A stretch of 64,000 nucleotides of DNA, taken from positions 1 through 64,000 of the forward strand of contig NZ_BMSF01000016.1 in assembly GCF_014649015.1 (NCBI RefSeq). The letters run 5' to 3'. Both the position numbers and the translations under genes were made by a program. Under the pieces are notes generated by a model, which was not told the origin of the DNA, made no database searches, and saw only the letters and a list, made by a program, of their open reading frames with translations. Numbering within the stretch: position 1 is the stretch's first letter; each line of letters opens with the position of its first letter. Shown here piece after piece: positions 43,663 to 52,009 of this stretch. Source of the DNA: Streptomyces narbonensis (GTDB lineage Bacteria > Actinomycetota > Actinomycetes > Streptomycetales > Streptomycetaceae).

Positions 43663-43725
43663 GTGTCCGCCGCCACCGGGTGCGGTCCGGCGCGCACGCT
43701 CGCGCACCGGTCCGGGAGGGCTCGG

Positions 43726-44532
43726 TCAGGCGGAGACGCTTCTGGTGAACCAGCCGCTGAACGCCTGCTCCTTCGCCGCGGGCGCGCACCTCTCGGCCCG
43801 TGCGAGCACCCTTTCGGCCTCCGCGCGCCAGATGGCCGCGTCGGCGCGGGGCGGTGGCAGAAACGTGCCGCGCTCGGCCGCTTCGGCGGCGGCTCCGAAG
43901 AAGTCGCCCCCCTTGCGCTTGACGTCGTCCGTCCCCCACGCGCGGCCGGCGTCCCGCGGGGGCACCTTCCGCAGGTGGGGAATGTGTTTGGCGCAGTGGA
44001 TGTACGCCTCCTCCACGGTGACCTCCACCCAGACCCGGGCACGGCGGCCGGGGACCGGGTCGTACGCGAGACCGACGTGCGTACGGCGCATCTCGTCGTC
44101 GGCCACGATCCGCGCCGTGCCGTTGACGTGGAGCCCGATGCGGTCCTGGAGGAAGTCCATCATCAGGATGCCCACATGGGGGTTCTCCTCGATGTTGCCG
44201 AGGCTGGCCTGAACGCCGTTGCCCCGGTACTCGGGGTAAGCGAGGGTCCGGTCGTCCAGGACGTGGAGAAATCCGGGCGGCCCGGCCCGGAAGGTGTTGT
44301 CGCATTCGCCGTGCCCGTCGGCGGTCGCCAGGAAGAACATCTCCTGGCGTGCCGCGAACTCCCGCATCCGGGTGTTGAGCCGGTCGAGGACCTGGTCGGC
44401 ATAGAACCTGTCGGCGCGTTCGGTGGTGCCCATGCGCTGCTGGACCCGGTGCTCGCCGGCGCTCCCCGGGCGGGTGGTGCGTACCGGCGCCGCCTGTCGG
44501 AGCCCGGTCTGTTCGCGTTCGAACGTGCTCAA
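43726..44532 (-). CDS. Pyridoxamine 5'-phosphate oxidase family (FMN split barrel) protein
   Basis: A 268-residue flavin-type split-barrel protein: FYADQVLDRLNTRMREFAARQEMFFLATADGHGECDNTFRAGP in pieces, YPEYRGNGVQASLGNIEENP, VGILMMDFLQDRIGLHVNG. The TTG start at 44532 overlaps the globin-reductase stop by four bases (TTGA) and has GGAG seven bases upstream. ATG at 44433 is an alternative without a ribosome site. Coupled to the globin protein, it may act in redox or nitrosative stress, inferred from context. Confidence 0.85.
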   Translation of the reverse strand: MSTFEREQTGLRQAAPVRTTRPGSAGEHRVQQRMGTTERADRFYADQVLDRLNTRMREFAARQEMFFLATADGHGECDNTFRAGPPGFLHVLDDRTLAYPEYRGNGVQASLGNIEENPHVGILMMDFLQDRIGLHVNGTARIVADDEMRRTHVGLAYDPVPGRRARVWVEVTVEEAYIHCAKHIPHLRKVPPRDAGRAWGTDDVKRKGGDFFGAAAEAAERGTFLPPPRADAAIWRAEAERVLARAERCAPAAKEQAFSGWFTRSVSA

Positions 44533-45797
44533 TTCCTCGCTCCGACCAGTTCCTCGACGGAGTCGTGCCGTATGCGGTGGGCGGGTATGCCGATGTCCAC
44601 CAGGGTGTCGACGCCGCGGCGGATCATGCCGGGCGGTCCCGACAGGTACGCGTCGTAGGTGTGCCACGGGCCGTACTCGTACACGGCCTCCGGGAGCCGG
44701 GCGCCCAGGCCGCCGCCGGGGCCGTCGTCGACGACCGGACGGACGGAGAGCCAGGGGTGCGACTGCTGCATCCGGAGCATGGTCTCGATGTCGTACAGGT
44801 CGTGGTCCCGGCGGGCTCCGTAGAACACCTGGACGGAGCGGTGGCGGCCGTGCTGGGCCACGTCCTCGACGAGGGCCTTGATGGGTGCGATGCCGGTGCC
44901 GCCGCCGAGGCACAGCAGCCCGTTGTTCGTGCTGTGGTCCACGGTCATGGATCCGGCGGGGGGACCGAGCCGGATGACGTGCCCCGGGCGCACGCGGTGC
45001 ACGAGGGCGTTGGAGACCCAGCCCGCGGGCACGGCCTTGACGTGGAAGGAGAGCAGGCCGTCGGAACGGGGCGCGCCGGCGAAGGAGTAGTGCCGCCAGA
45101 CGCGCGGCCACCAGGGGGTCTCAAGGGTGGTGTACTGCCCGGCGAGGAAGGGGTACGGCTGGTCGGGCCGGACCGTCACGACCGCGACGTCGGGCGTACG
45201 CATGTCATGGGCGACCACCTCCGCCCCCCACCAGGCGGGGGCACGCAGCGCGTCCTCGGCCGCCGCGTCGATCATGATCTGGGAGATCGTGGTGTAGGCG
45301 GCCACCCAGGCGGACTCGGTCCTGGGCCCCCAGCTCCGCGGGGCGTAGCGGGAGAGGGCGCCGATGAGGCATTCGCCGACGGCGGGATAGTGCTCGGGAA
45401 GGGTGCCGTACTTCCGGTGTCCGCGGCCCAGATGGGACAGGTACGCGGCCAGGGTGGCGGTGTCGTCCGCGTGGGTCGCGGCGGTGAGCAGCGCCCTGAA
45501 GAGGCGGTCGCGCTGGGTGTCCATGGCAGCGGGGAAGAGCGCCCGCAGGTCGGGGTGACGGAGGAAGAGCAGGGAGTAGAAGTGCGAGGTGACCTTGTCG
45601 GCGATCGGCTCGATCTCGGCCATGGTGCGCTGCAGGAGACCTACGTCGGACGTGGGGTCGGCGTCCCGGTGCTCGTCCCGTCGACCGTCACGCTGCGCGT
45701 CCTGAGGATGCTGCGGGCTTGCGCCGAACCAGCCGGCGCCCCGTCTGCCTCCGCCGGAGCTGTCGCCATCGGCGGACGTGGTGGTCGGAGCGTCCAT
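44529..45797 (-). CDS. Flavohaemoglobin-like globin-FAD/NAD reductase
   Basis: A 422-residue protein. An unstructured start (about 1-45) precedes a globin domain (VTSHFYSLLFLRHPDLRALF; proximal His in GRGHRKYG) and an FNR-type reductase with the FAD motif RHYSFAG and NAD loop CLGGGTGIAPIKAL. Such proteins detoxify nitric oxide or move electrons with oxygen. ATG at 45797 has GAGG seven bases upstream. It overlaps the split-barrel gene. Confidence 0.92.
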   Translation of the reverse strand: MDAPTTTSADGDSSGGGRRGAGWFGASPQHPQDAQRDGRRDEHRDADPTSDVGLLQRTMAEIEPIADKVTSHFYSLLFLRHPDLRALFPAAMDTQRDRLFRALLTAATHADDTATLAAYLSHLGRGHRKYGTLPEHYPAVGECLIGALSRYAPRSWGPRTESAWVAAYTTISQIMIDAAAEDALRAPAWWGAEVVAHDMRTPDVAVVTVRPDQPYPFLAGQYTTLETPWWPRVWRHYSFAGAPRSDGLLSFHVKAVPAGWVSNALVHRVRPGHVIRLGPPAGSMTVDHSTNNGLLCLGGGTGIAPIKALVEDVAQHGRHRSVQVFYGARRDHDLYDIETMLRMQQSHPWLSVRPVVDDGPGGGLGARLPEAVYEYGPWHTYDAYLSGPPGMIRRGVDTLVDIGIPAHRIRHDSVEELVGARN

Positions 45798-46236
45798 CGG
45801 TTTGCCTCGCCTCGAACATGTTTCGATCGTCTGCATACGGGGGGCCCGAGTGTGTCTCGATTTCCCTCTCCGAATCGGAATTCCCGGTGTTTCCCCCAGC
45901 TGTGAAATCCCCTGACACGTACCGCACATGATTCGCGACGGCACCCGAGCGTTCGAACGGGGTCGACCATACCCCCGTCCTCGCGCACTCATGAACGGAC
46001 GCTGAAGCCGCCACGGCGTCACGACACCTCGGCATTTGAGCAGGTCAAGGCGGTGCACGGGTGGGGAGCTCGGGCACCGCGACGAGTTACCGGCGAGTTC
46101 GAGCGATACGAAGAGCCGTTCGCCATAGGCTCCTGAGGAAATTCCCGACGGAAAAGAAGAAGGGCGACCCGAACCTCTCACACGGCACTCTCGGATTCTT
46201 CACTTCTCGGCGAGACCCGTCGGGCGGCGGTACCGG
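45798..46236. other. Intergenic region, lower GC, no gene recognised
   Basis: A 439-base gap between the globin-reductase gene and the DUF1349 gene, with lower GC than its surroundings. It probably carries the promoter of the globin-split-barrel pair. I saw no credible gene, repeat or known operator. Confidence 0.5.
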
Positions 46237-46833
46237 TCAGCGCCCGTCGAAGAGATGGGGCAGCCGCGACGGCGTCAGCGTCATGCGGTCGAATCCGACG
46301 GCGCAGCCGTCTCCGACCGGGGACTGGACCTCGATCCCGACTCGCACGTCGGGCGCACCGTCCAGACCGAACTGGCGTGCCAGGCGCCAGGAGTCGCCGT
46401 CGAGCGACGCGTGGAAGGCGAATCCGCCGTCGACGCGGCTGATCCGCAGCCAGACCGGACCGTGGTGGAGCGGCCACCCCACGGCGTCGTCCGAGAGTCC
46501 CCGTGTGACGACCGAGTACAAGGTGGGCGGGCCGTCGGGCGACTGCTCGAAGTTGAGCTTGGCCCATACGTCCGGTGCCGACCAGACGACCAGGGCGCCG
46601 GCGTCCCACGGCGCTCGGAAGTCCACGCGGAGACGGGCCGAGAACTGCCAGTCGCCGGAGGGAGGGACCAGGAGAGCACGTGCCGCGTCGTTCCTGACCT
46701 CTCCGGTCAAGGGATTGGTGAAGACGTCCGTCCTGGGACCCGCCTCCACGGTCAGCACGTCGTCGTCGAGTCGGAGGGCGGCCGGGGGCTCTACCCAGCG
46801 GTGAGCGTTCACCAGGAGGGATTCCAGGGTCAT
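46237..46833 (-). CDS. DUF1349 domain protein
   Basis: A 198-residue beta-sandwich protein: GDWQFSARLRVDFRAPWDAG, LVVWSAPDVWAKLNFEQSPDG, VWLRISRVDGGFAFHASLDG and GFDRMTLTPSRL match DUF1349 (a concanavalin-like fold). It may bind or act on carbohydrates; no catalytic residues are clear. ATG at 46833 follows a weak AGGGTGGG stretch. Confidence 0.88.
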   Translation of the reverse strand: MTLESLLVNAHRWVEPPAALRLDDDVLTVEAGPRTDVFTNPLTGEVRNDAARALLVPPSGDWQFSARLRVDFRAPWDAGALVVWSAPDVWAKLNFEQSPDGPPTLYSVVTRGLSDDAVGWPLHHGPVWLRISRVDGGFAFHASLDGDSWRLARQFGLDGAPDVRVGIEVQSPVGDGCAVGFDRMTLTPSRLPHLFDGR

Positions 46834-47031
46834 GACACCCACCCTGACGACGTCGGTGGGCTCTCTCAAGAAGTAGCCACGAAGATCCAAGAGTTGACCC
46901 GAAAGTCCAGGTCTCGCACCGCGGGTACGAGCGGGTGCGAGCGGGTGCGAACGAGAGGCCGTACTCCTTGCCGGGACTCTCGGGTCCTCCGCCGGGTGGG
47001 GACCGACCGGGCACCGCACCGCCTCGGGGAC

Positions 47032-47256
47032 GCCGTCGAGCGGGATGTGGCGATGCTCGGCCGAGGCATGCGCATGCGCACCCTGTACCAGCACTCGGCA
47101 CGGGCCGGCCTGTCCACCCAGGGGTACGTGGAGCGGCTCACCGAGACCGGCGCCGAGTACCGCACGGCCGCCGAACTGCCCGACCGCGCCGTGGTCTTCG
47201 ACCGGTCCGTGGCTCCGCCGCCGGGACGGCCCCGTGGCCTGGGACCGACCCGGTGA
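47032..47256 (+). pseudogene. LuxR-family regulator remnant
   Basis: This plus-strand stretch encodes VERDVAMLGRGMRMRTLYQHSARAGLS and on to AELPDRAVVFDRSVA, in pieces. It strongly resembles the middle of a common Streptomyces LuxR regulator with an N-terminal TrmB-like domain. The N-terminal half and the C-terminal HTH are missing; instead the frame stops inside a 17-bp tandem repeat. A truncated relic is the best reading. Confidence 0.65.
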
Positions 47257-47322
47257 CCTGGGCCGGCCCGGGACCTGGGCCGGCCCGGGACCTGGGCCGA
47301 CCCGGGACCTGGGCCGACCCCG
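47255..47322. repeat. Four 17-bp tandem units after the LuxR remnant
   Basis: The unit gacctgggcc(g/a)(g/a)cccgg starts at 47255, 47272, 47289 and 47306. Only a few bases vary. It lies between the LuxR remnant and the stop of the acyl-CoA dehydrogenase gene. Confidence 0.85.
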
Positions 47323-47378
47323 TAAGACGTCCCTCAGAACACCTCAGGAACCTCAGGAACCTCAGGCCACGTCACCAC

Positions 47379-49103
47379 TCACGGCGTCATCTCGTACGCC
47401 CCCGACAGCGCCTCGACACGCTGCCAGACTCGCTCCGACCGCGCCTCGTCGACGACGGGGCGCCGGACGGCGCCGAGCGCCCAGAGCTGCTGCGGCTCGG
47501 TGGCCGAGTCCTTGCCATGCAGCTCGACCGCGTGCGCGGAGAAGTCACGGACGAGGACGGCGAGCAGCTCGTCCAGGACGTCCTCGTCGAGACCGGTCAG
47601 AGCCGCCTGCTCCAGGACCAGCTGCCCGTGGACGACGAGGGCGAAGAGCTGGCCGACGGAGAGGAGGAGGTCGAGGTCGCGGCTCTGCTTCTCGTCGGGG
47701 GCGGCCTTGAGCACGAACTCGCAGAGGGCGTCGGCCTGTTCGCGGAAGCGCGCCACGTTGGGCAGGTGGGCGTACGCGTCGTAGGCCGCGCGCCAGTCGT
47801 GGAAGCGGACCGAGCCGAGGCCGCGGGCCGGTCCCTGGCGGAAGAGGAAGGTGTCGTCGGCCGCGTCCAGACGCGTCGGAACGGGCTCGTACGCCACCGG
47901 GTCGAGGAGGTGGTTGCGCATGAACTTAAGGATCAGCGCCAGGTTGACGTGGACCGTGCCCTCCAGCTTCGGCAGACCGCGGATCTCCACGGCGGCCTGG
48001 GCGAAGTAGTTGTCCTTCTCGAAGCCCTTGGCGGCGATGACGTCCCACATGAGGTCGATGACCTTCTCGCCCTCCGTGGTCACCTTCATCTTCGTCATCG
48101 GGTTGAAGAGGAGGTAGCGACGGTCGTCGGGACCCGCGGTGCGGAAGTAGTCGACGGCGCGGTCGCTGAACAGCTTCATGCCGACGAGCCGGACGTACGC
48201 GTCGGTCAACTCGCGCCGCACGTGCGGGAACGCGGTGACCGGCCGGCCGTACAGGATGCGGTTCTGCGCGTGCGTGACGGCCTCGTACATCGCGTGCTCG
48301 CAGATGCCGATCGAGGCGGTGCACAGGTTGAACTTGCCGACGTTGACGGTGTTCAGGGCCGCGTCGAAGGCGGCGCGACCGGTGTGCAGGACGTCCTCGG
48401 CGGCGACCGGGTACTCCTCCAGGCGGAACTCGCTGACGTACTTCGAGGAGTCGACGACGTTCTTGACGAGGTGGTACGCGGGGTGGCGGCTGTCGGCGGC
48501 GAAGAAGACGTAGGCGTCGGGACCCTCGACGTCGGTCCGGCGGCCGAAGACGGAGACGAGCCCGGCCGCGTTGCCGTTGCCGATGTAGTACTTGGAGCCG
48601 GTCGCACGGAAGCCGCCCTGGCCGTCCGGCTCCAGGAGCATGTCGGTGGAGTAGATGTCGGCGCCGTGGGACTTCTCGGAGAGGCCGAAGGCGAACACCT
48701 CGCCCTGGGAGAGGAGTTCGGCGGTGCGGTCCCGGGCGGCGGCGTTGTCGCTCTGCCAGACCGGGCCGAGACCGAGGATGGTGACCTGCCAGGCGTACCA
48801 GTAGTCGAGGCCGTAGAAACCGAGGATCTCGTTGAGGGCGGCGATGCGGGCGGTGTCCCAGCGCTTGTCGTCCTCGTGCTCGCCGGCGGAGGAGGACGGC
48901 GTCAGGAAGGTCGCGAAGAGCCCTTCCTCGGCGGCGAAGGCGAGGAAGTCGCCGAGCCAGGCCCGGGTGCGGTAGTCCTCGATGATCCGGCGCTTGCCGC
49001 GCGCCTCGAACCAGTCGACGGTGGCGCGCAGGAGCCGGCGGGTCTCCGGGTCGAAGTGCGCGGGGTCGTAGGTGTGCGGGTTGAATAGCAGCGGGTCGGC
49101 CAT
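47379..49103 (-). CDS. Acyl-CoA dehydrogenase/oxidase family protein
   Basis: A 574-residue flavoprotein. The FAD-fold landmarks are FGLSEKSHGADIYSTDM, KYYIGNGNAAGLVSVFGRR and the late stretch WDVIAAKGFEKDNYFAQA. It is longer than usual acyl-CoA dehydrogenases (about 380-400), with added N- and C-terminal helical parts. It probably oxidises a fatty or carboxylic acyl-CoA. The PadR gene lies upstream on the same strand. Confidence 0.9.
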   Translation of the reverse strand: MADPLLFNPHTYDPAHFDPETRRLLRATVDWFEARGKRRIIEDYRTRAWLGDFLAFAAEEGLFATFLTPSSSAGEHEDDKRWDTARIAALNEILGFYGLDYWYAWQVTILGLGPVWQSDNAAARDRTAELLSQGEVFAFGLSEKSHGADIYSTDMLLEPDGQGGFRATGSKYYIGNGNAAGLVSVFGRRTDVEGPDAYVFFAADSRHPAYHLVKNVVDSSKYVSEFRLEEYPVAAEDVLHTGRAAFDAALNTVNVGKFNLCTASIGICEHAMYEAVTHAQNRILYGRPVTAFPHVRRELTDAYVRLVGMKLFSDRAVDYFRTAGPDDRRYLLFNPMTKMKVTTEGEKVIDLMWDVIAAKGFEKDNYFAQAAVEIRGLPKLEGTVHVNLALILKFMRNHLLDPVAYEPVPTRLDAADDTFLFRQGPARGLGSVRFHDWRAAYDAYAHLPNVARFREQADALCEFVLKAAPDEKQSRDLDLLLSVGQLFALVVHGQLVLEQAALTGLDEDVLDELLAVLVRDFSAHAVELHGKDSATEPQQLWALGAVRRPVVDEARSERVWQRVEALSGAYEMTP

Positions 49104-49129
49104 GACGTCCGCCTTTCCGGCTCGGGATG

Positions 49130-49216
49130 AGGGTGGTGGTGCTGGATGTGCTGGTGCGGGTGTGGTGGTGCGGGTGTGCGGGTGTGGCGGTGCGGATGTG
49201 GTGGTGCGGATGTGGC
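49130..49216. repeat. GT-rich repeat upstream of the acyl-CoA dehydrogenase gene
   Basis: Irregular copies of ggtgcgg(g/a)tgtg over about 85 bases with strong strand asymmetry (almost no C in the plus strand). No regulatory function is evident. Confidence 0.7.
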
Positions 49217-49257
49217 CGTACGAGGGAGGTCGTGCAGACCTGGCCGTACGGCTCGGT

Positions 49258-49815
49258 TCACTGCCCTGCGCGGAACCGGCCGAGTGTGGCGAGGACGTCG
49301 TCGAGCCAGGCGATCATCATCCGCTCGTAGGCGATGCCGCCGCGCAGCACGGCGTGCTGGAGCTCCCGCTCGGCGTCGAGCGGACCGCTCTCCGGCGGCT
49401 CCCCGAAGTCCCGCGCCTCGCCCGCGAGGTAGTGGGCGAGCCGCTCCGTGTGGGCCTGCCGGTGCCGCTGGACCTCGCTGATCAGCGCGGCGGGATCGTC
49501 GAAGGCGGCACCCCGGATCTTCACCGCGAGGTCGTGCCGCACGCTCTCGGGTTCGATGGGTTCGTGCAGCCACGTGGAGAGCGCGTCCCGACCGGGCCCG
49601 GCGACGGAGTACTCCTTCTTGTCCGGGCGCCCCTGCTGCGGCACGTCCCGGACGTCCACCCAGCCGTCGCTCTCCATGCGCTTGAGCACGCGGTAGATCT
49701 GCTGGTGGGTGGCGGTCCAGAAGTACCCGATGGACCGCTCGAAGCGCCGGGCCAGCTCGTAGCCGGACCCGGGCTTCTCGAGCAGGGATACGAGGATCGC
49801 GTGGTCGAGCGCCAT
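49258..49815 (-). CDS. PadR family transcriptional regulator
   Basis: A 185-residue regulator with the PadR winged helix: ALDHAILVSLLEKPGSGYEL, FERSIGYFWTATHQQIYRVL, GWVDVRDVPQQGRPDKKEY, and a C-terminal coiled helix bundle. ATG at 49815 was chosen because it begins the domain. A perfect palindrome lies directly in front of it (49825-49852), fitting autoregulation. It precedes the acyl-CoA dehydrogenase gene, its likely target. Confidence 0.93.
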   Translation of the reverse strand: MALDHAILVSLLEKPGSGYELARRFERSIGYFWTATHQQIYRVLKRMESDGWVDVRDVPQQGRPDKKEYSVAGPGRDALSTWLHEPIEPESVRHDLAVKIRGAAFDDPAALISEVQRHRQAHTERLAHYLAGEARDFGEPPESGPLDAERELQHAVLRGGIAYERMMIAWLDDVLATLGRFRAGQ

Positions 49816-49824
49816 GCGCCCGAT

Positions 49825-49852
49825 CTTGCTATGCAACGAGTTGCATAGCAAG
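49825..49852. promoter_or_regulatory. Perfect 12-bp palindromic PadR operator
   Basis: Arms cttgctatgcaa (49825-49836) and ttgcatagcaag (49841-49852) around cgag are exact reverse complements. ATGCAA...TTGCAT matches known PadR-family operators. It is nine bases before the PadR start, so PadR should repress its own gene. Confidence 0.85.
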
Positions 49853-49943
49853 ACCGACAGGGCCCGCTGAGACGCGGCTCACCCCCGGCCCGCGACGGGC
49901 GGCGGTGCCGGAACTCCGTGACGGGTGCCGGATTCCGCGGCGC

Positions 49944-50885
49944 TCAGCCGACTGCTTCGAGACGGCTGCGGCAGGCGATGGCGATGGCTTCGGCGACACC
50001 GGGCATGTCGGGCCGCCAGGTGGGGTTGCAGTTCACCTCGCACACGACGAAGGAACCGTCCTCTTCGAAGAGGAGATCGACGCCGGCGACGCCGAGACCG
50101 ATGGCGTCCGCCGCTTCGACGGCCAGCGCCTCGGCGTCCGGATACCGCCCCGTACAGACGGTGTGGGTCCCGCCCTGCGCCAGGTTGGAGACCAGGCGGT
50201 CGTCACCGGCCGCGCGCACGGCTGCGGCCACGGCCCGGCCGTCGACCACGATGACGCGCAGGTCCCGGCCGTGGGAGTGGGCGACGTACCGCTGAAGGAG
50301 GTACGGGTGCCGGTCGTCCAGACTGCCGGCCACCCCTCGCAGCGCCTTGTCGTCGGTGGCGAGGAAGACCCGTCGGCCACGGTGGCCGCGCACGGCCTTG
50401 ACCACGCACGGCTGCGGCACACCGGCGTCGAGCATGTCCTCCAAGGGTGCGTCGGTGTGGGTGCGGGTGTCGGGGACGGGGATGCCTGCGGCGGCGAGCT
50501 GTTGCAGTTGCCAGAACTTGTTCACCGAGGCCAGGACCGCCTCGGCGGGGTTGATCAACTGCGTGCCCATCGCGGCCAGATGCCGCAGCAGGGTGACTTC
50601 CCTGTCGGGTGACAGTCGAGGCGTCGACAGGCGGGCGTAGGCCACGGCGGGCGCGGGGAGGGATCGCCCGCCGGTGTCGGCGAGCGTGAGCCGTCCGCCG
50701 TCCACACCGAGCACCAGCCGACGGCTGTGGACGACCACGGCCCGGTGCCCGAGCTCCGCGGCGAAGCAGGCCATGAGTGACGACGTGACCGGACCCGGCC
50801 CACCGCCGGCGGCACCGTCCAAGCCCCGGCCTAGCCCGGGACACAGCAGCAGCCAGGCATGTGCTTCGTTCGGCGACGACGACAT
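49944..50885 (-). CDS. RimK-type ATP-grasp ligase
   Basis: A 313-residue ATP-grasp protein: LINPAEAVLASVNKFWQLQQL, PCVVKAVRGHRGRRVFLA, YLLQRYVAHSHGRDLRVIVV, GVAGVDLLFEEDGSFVVCEVNCNP in pieces. Members link a carboxyl to an amine or peptide (RimK, LysX, MvdD-like). It may tag a peptide or make a small conjugate. No precursor peptide was seen beside it. ATG at 50885 has AAGGG eight bases upstream. Confidence 0.88.
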   Translation of the reverse strand: MSSSPNEAHAWLLLCPGLGRGLDGAAGGGPGPVTSSLMACFAAELGHRAVVVHSRRLVLGVDGGRLTLADTGGRSLPAPAVAYARLSTPRLSPDREVTLLRHLAAMGTQLINPAEAVLASVNKFWQLQQLAAAGIPVPDTRTHTDAPLEDMLDAGVPQPCVVKAVRGHRGRRVFLATDDKALRGVAGSLDDRHPYLLQRYVAHSHGRDLRVIVVDGRAVAAAVRAAGDDRLVSNLAQGGTHTVCTGRYPDAEALAVEAADAIGLGVAGVDLLFEEDGSFVVCEVNCNPTWRPDMPGVAEAIAIACRSRLEAVG

Positions 50886-51096
50886 GCCGGTCCCTTCTCC
50901 CACGGGTGCCCCTGTCAGCCACGACAGAATAGGGCGAGCGTCCACCGGCCACAGCTACCGCGCCGCCATACTCGAAGCCGCGAGACAAGCGATCCGATCG
51001 CCCGGCCGGCCGACCGGCCGACCGGAGGAACCCACCCCGCGTCTGACGACCCGCCGGTCACCTCACCCCTACAGCGGGGAGGCCTCCCGGAGCCGC

Positions 51097-51492
51097 TCAT
51101 TCACTGAAGAAGTAGGCCAGCACGGCCACCGACACCAGGAGCCCGGCACCGGCCATCGCCTTGGCCGCCGCCGGCCGGCGTCGCGGGTCCGCCCCGGCGG
51201 CCAGCCAGAGCTGCAGCACCGAAGGAAGGAAGAAGAACATCCCGCCCATGGCGCCCACGAAGGACCACGGCAGCAGCAGCGCCGAGACGCAGGCGATGGA
51301 CCAGCCGAAGCCCGACGGCCGGGCATGCAGCGACAGCGGGACGGCAGCCACTCCGGCGGTCACGAAGGCCAGGGAGAGAATCGTGTAGCCCTGGCCCGAC
51401 CAGGAGATCAACGGAATCAGCGGAGTCATCGCGGCGAGCAGCACAAGGCCGAACTGCCACGGGTGGACCCCCTCTCGTACATCGGCCTGCAT
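51097..51492 (-). CDS. Four-helix membrane protein of unknown function
   Basis: A 131-residue protein with four hydrophobic segments (FGLVLLAAMTPLIPLIS, TILSLAFVTAGVAAVPLSL, WSIACVSALLLPWSFVG and a last one), the loops short. No family is recognised beyond small actinobacterial membrane proteins. ATG at 51492 has a GGGGGTGGG stretch upstream. Confidence 0.75.
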   Translation of the reverse strand: MQADVREGVHPWQFGLVLLAAMTPLIPLISWSGQGYTILSLAFVTAGVAAVPLSLHARPSGFGWSIACVSALLLPWSFVGAMGGMFFFLPSVLQLWLAAGADPRRRPAAAKAMAGAGLLVSVAVLAYFFSE

Positions 51493-51606
51493 GACCCACC
51501 CCCGGCTTCGACGACTTGAACACGTTCAAACCATCGTAACCGGTCGTGGTGCAGGCGTCGGGCGCCCTCCCGGGTAGGGGCTCAGGTGCGGGGTGCGTTC
51601 CTGGCC

Positions 51607-51750
51607 CTACAGGATGTGACGGGTGCCGAGTCCCGCCCTCCCGGGCCGGAGTTCGATCTCCTCGACCACCGCGCCCGCGTCGGTGAGCGATCGGGCGACC
51701 TCGCGGGTGTTGGCCTCGACCTCCGGGTGCACGTCGTACGCGACGGACAT
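51607..51750 (-). pseudogene. Amidase fragment (probable relic)
   Basis: The minus strand encodes APMSVAYDVHPEVEANTREV and SLTDAGAVVEEIELRPG before a stop at 51607. This resembles the segment between the catalytic part and C-terminus of amidase-signature enzymes. No catalytic motif remains and the upstream part is lost. Its boundary with the CaiB relic on the other strand is uncertain. Confidence 0.5.
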
Positions 51751-51962
51751 CGGCGCCCCGTGGGCCCCGGTCCACACCCGTCCCGCCGACCTCCTCGCGG
51801 ACCCGCACGCCTCGGCCCGCGAACTCTTCGACGCCCGAGCAGGGGCCGCCCCTCAAGCGCGCTTCCCCGTCAGCTTCGGAGCCGGCGTCGAAACCTTCCG
51901 CCGCCCGGCCCCCGCCCTCGGCGAACACGACCCGGGAGGTGGTCGGCGAGTTGTCGGCGTAG
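51751..51962 (+). pseudogene. CaiB/BaiF CoA-transferase C-terminal relic with frameshift
   Basis: The plus strand reads PVHTRPADLLADPHASAREL, then RRPAPALGEH, the C-terminal pattern of class III CoA-transferases. Close to 51925 one extra base shifts the frame; beyond it the other frame reads TREVVGELSA and a stop at 51960, the family ending. The N-terminal and middle parts are absent. A decayed gene end is the best reading. Confidence 0.6.
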
Positions 51963-52009
51963 GACCGCGTCCGGAGCGAGTTCGGCAAGGGCGAGGGACC
52001 GACCCCGGG

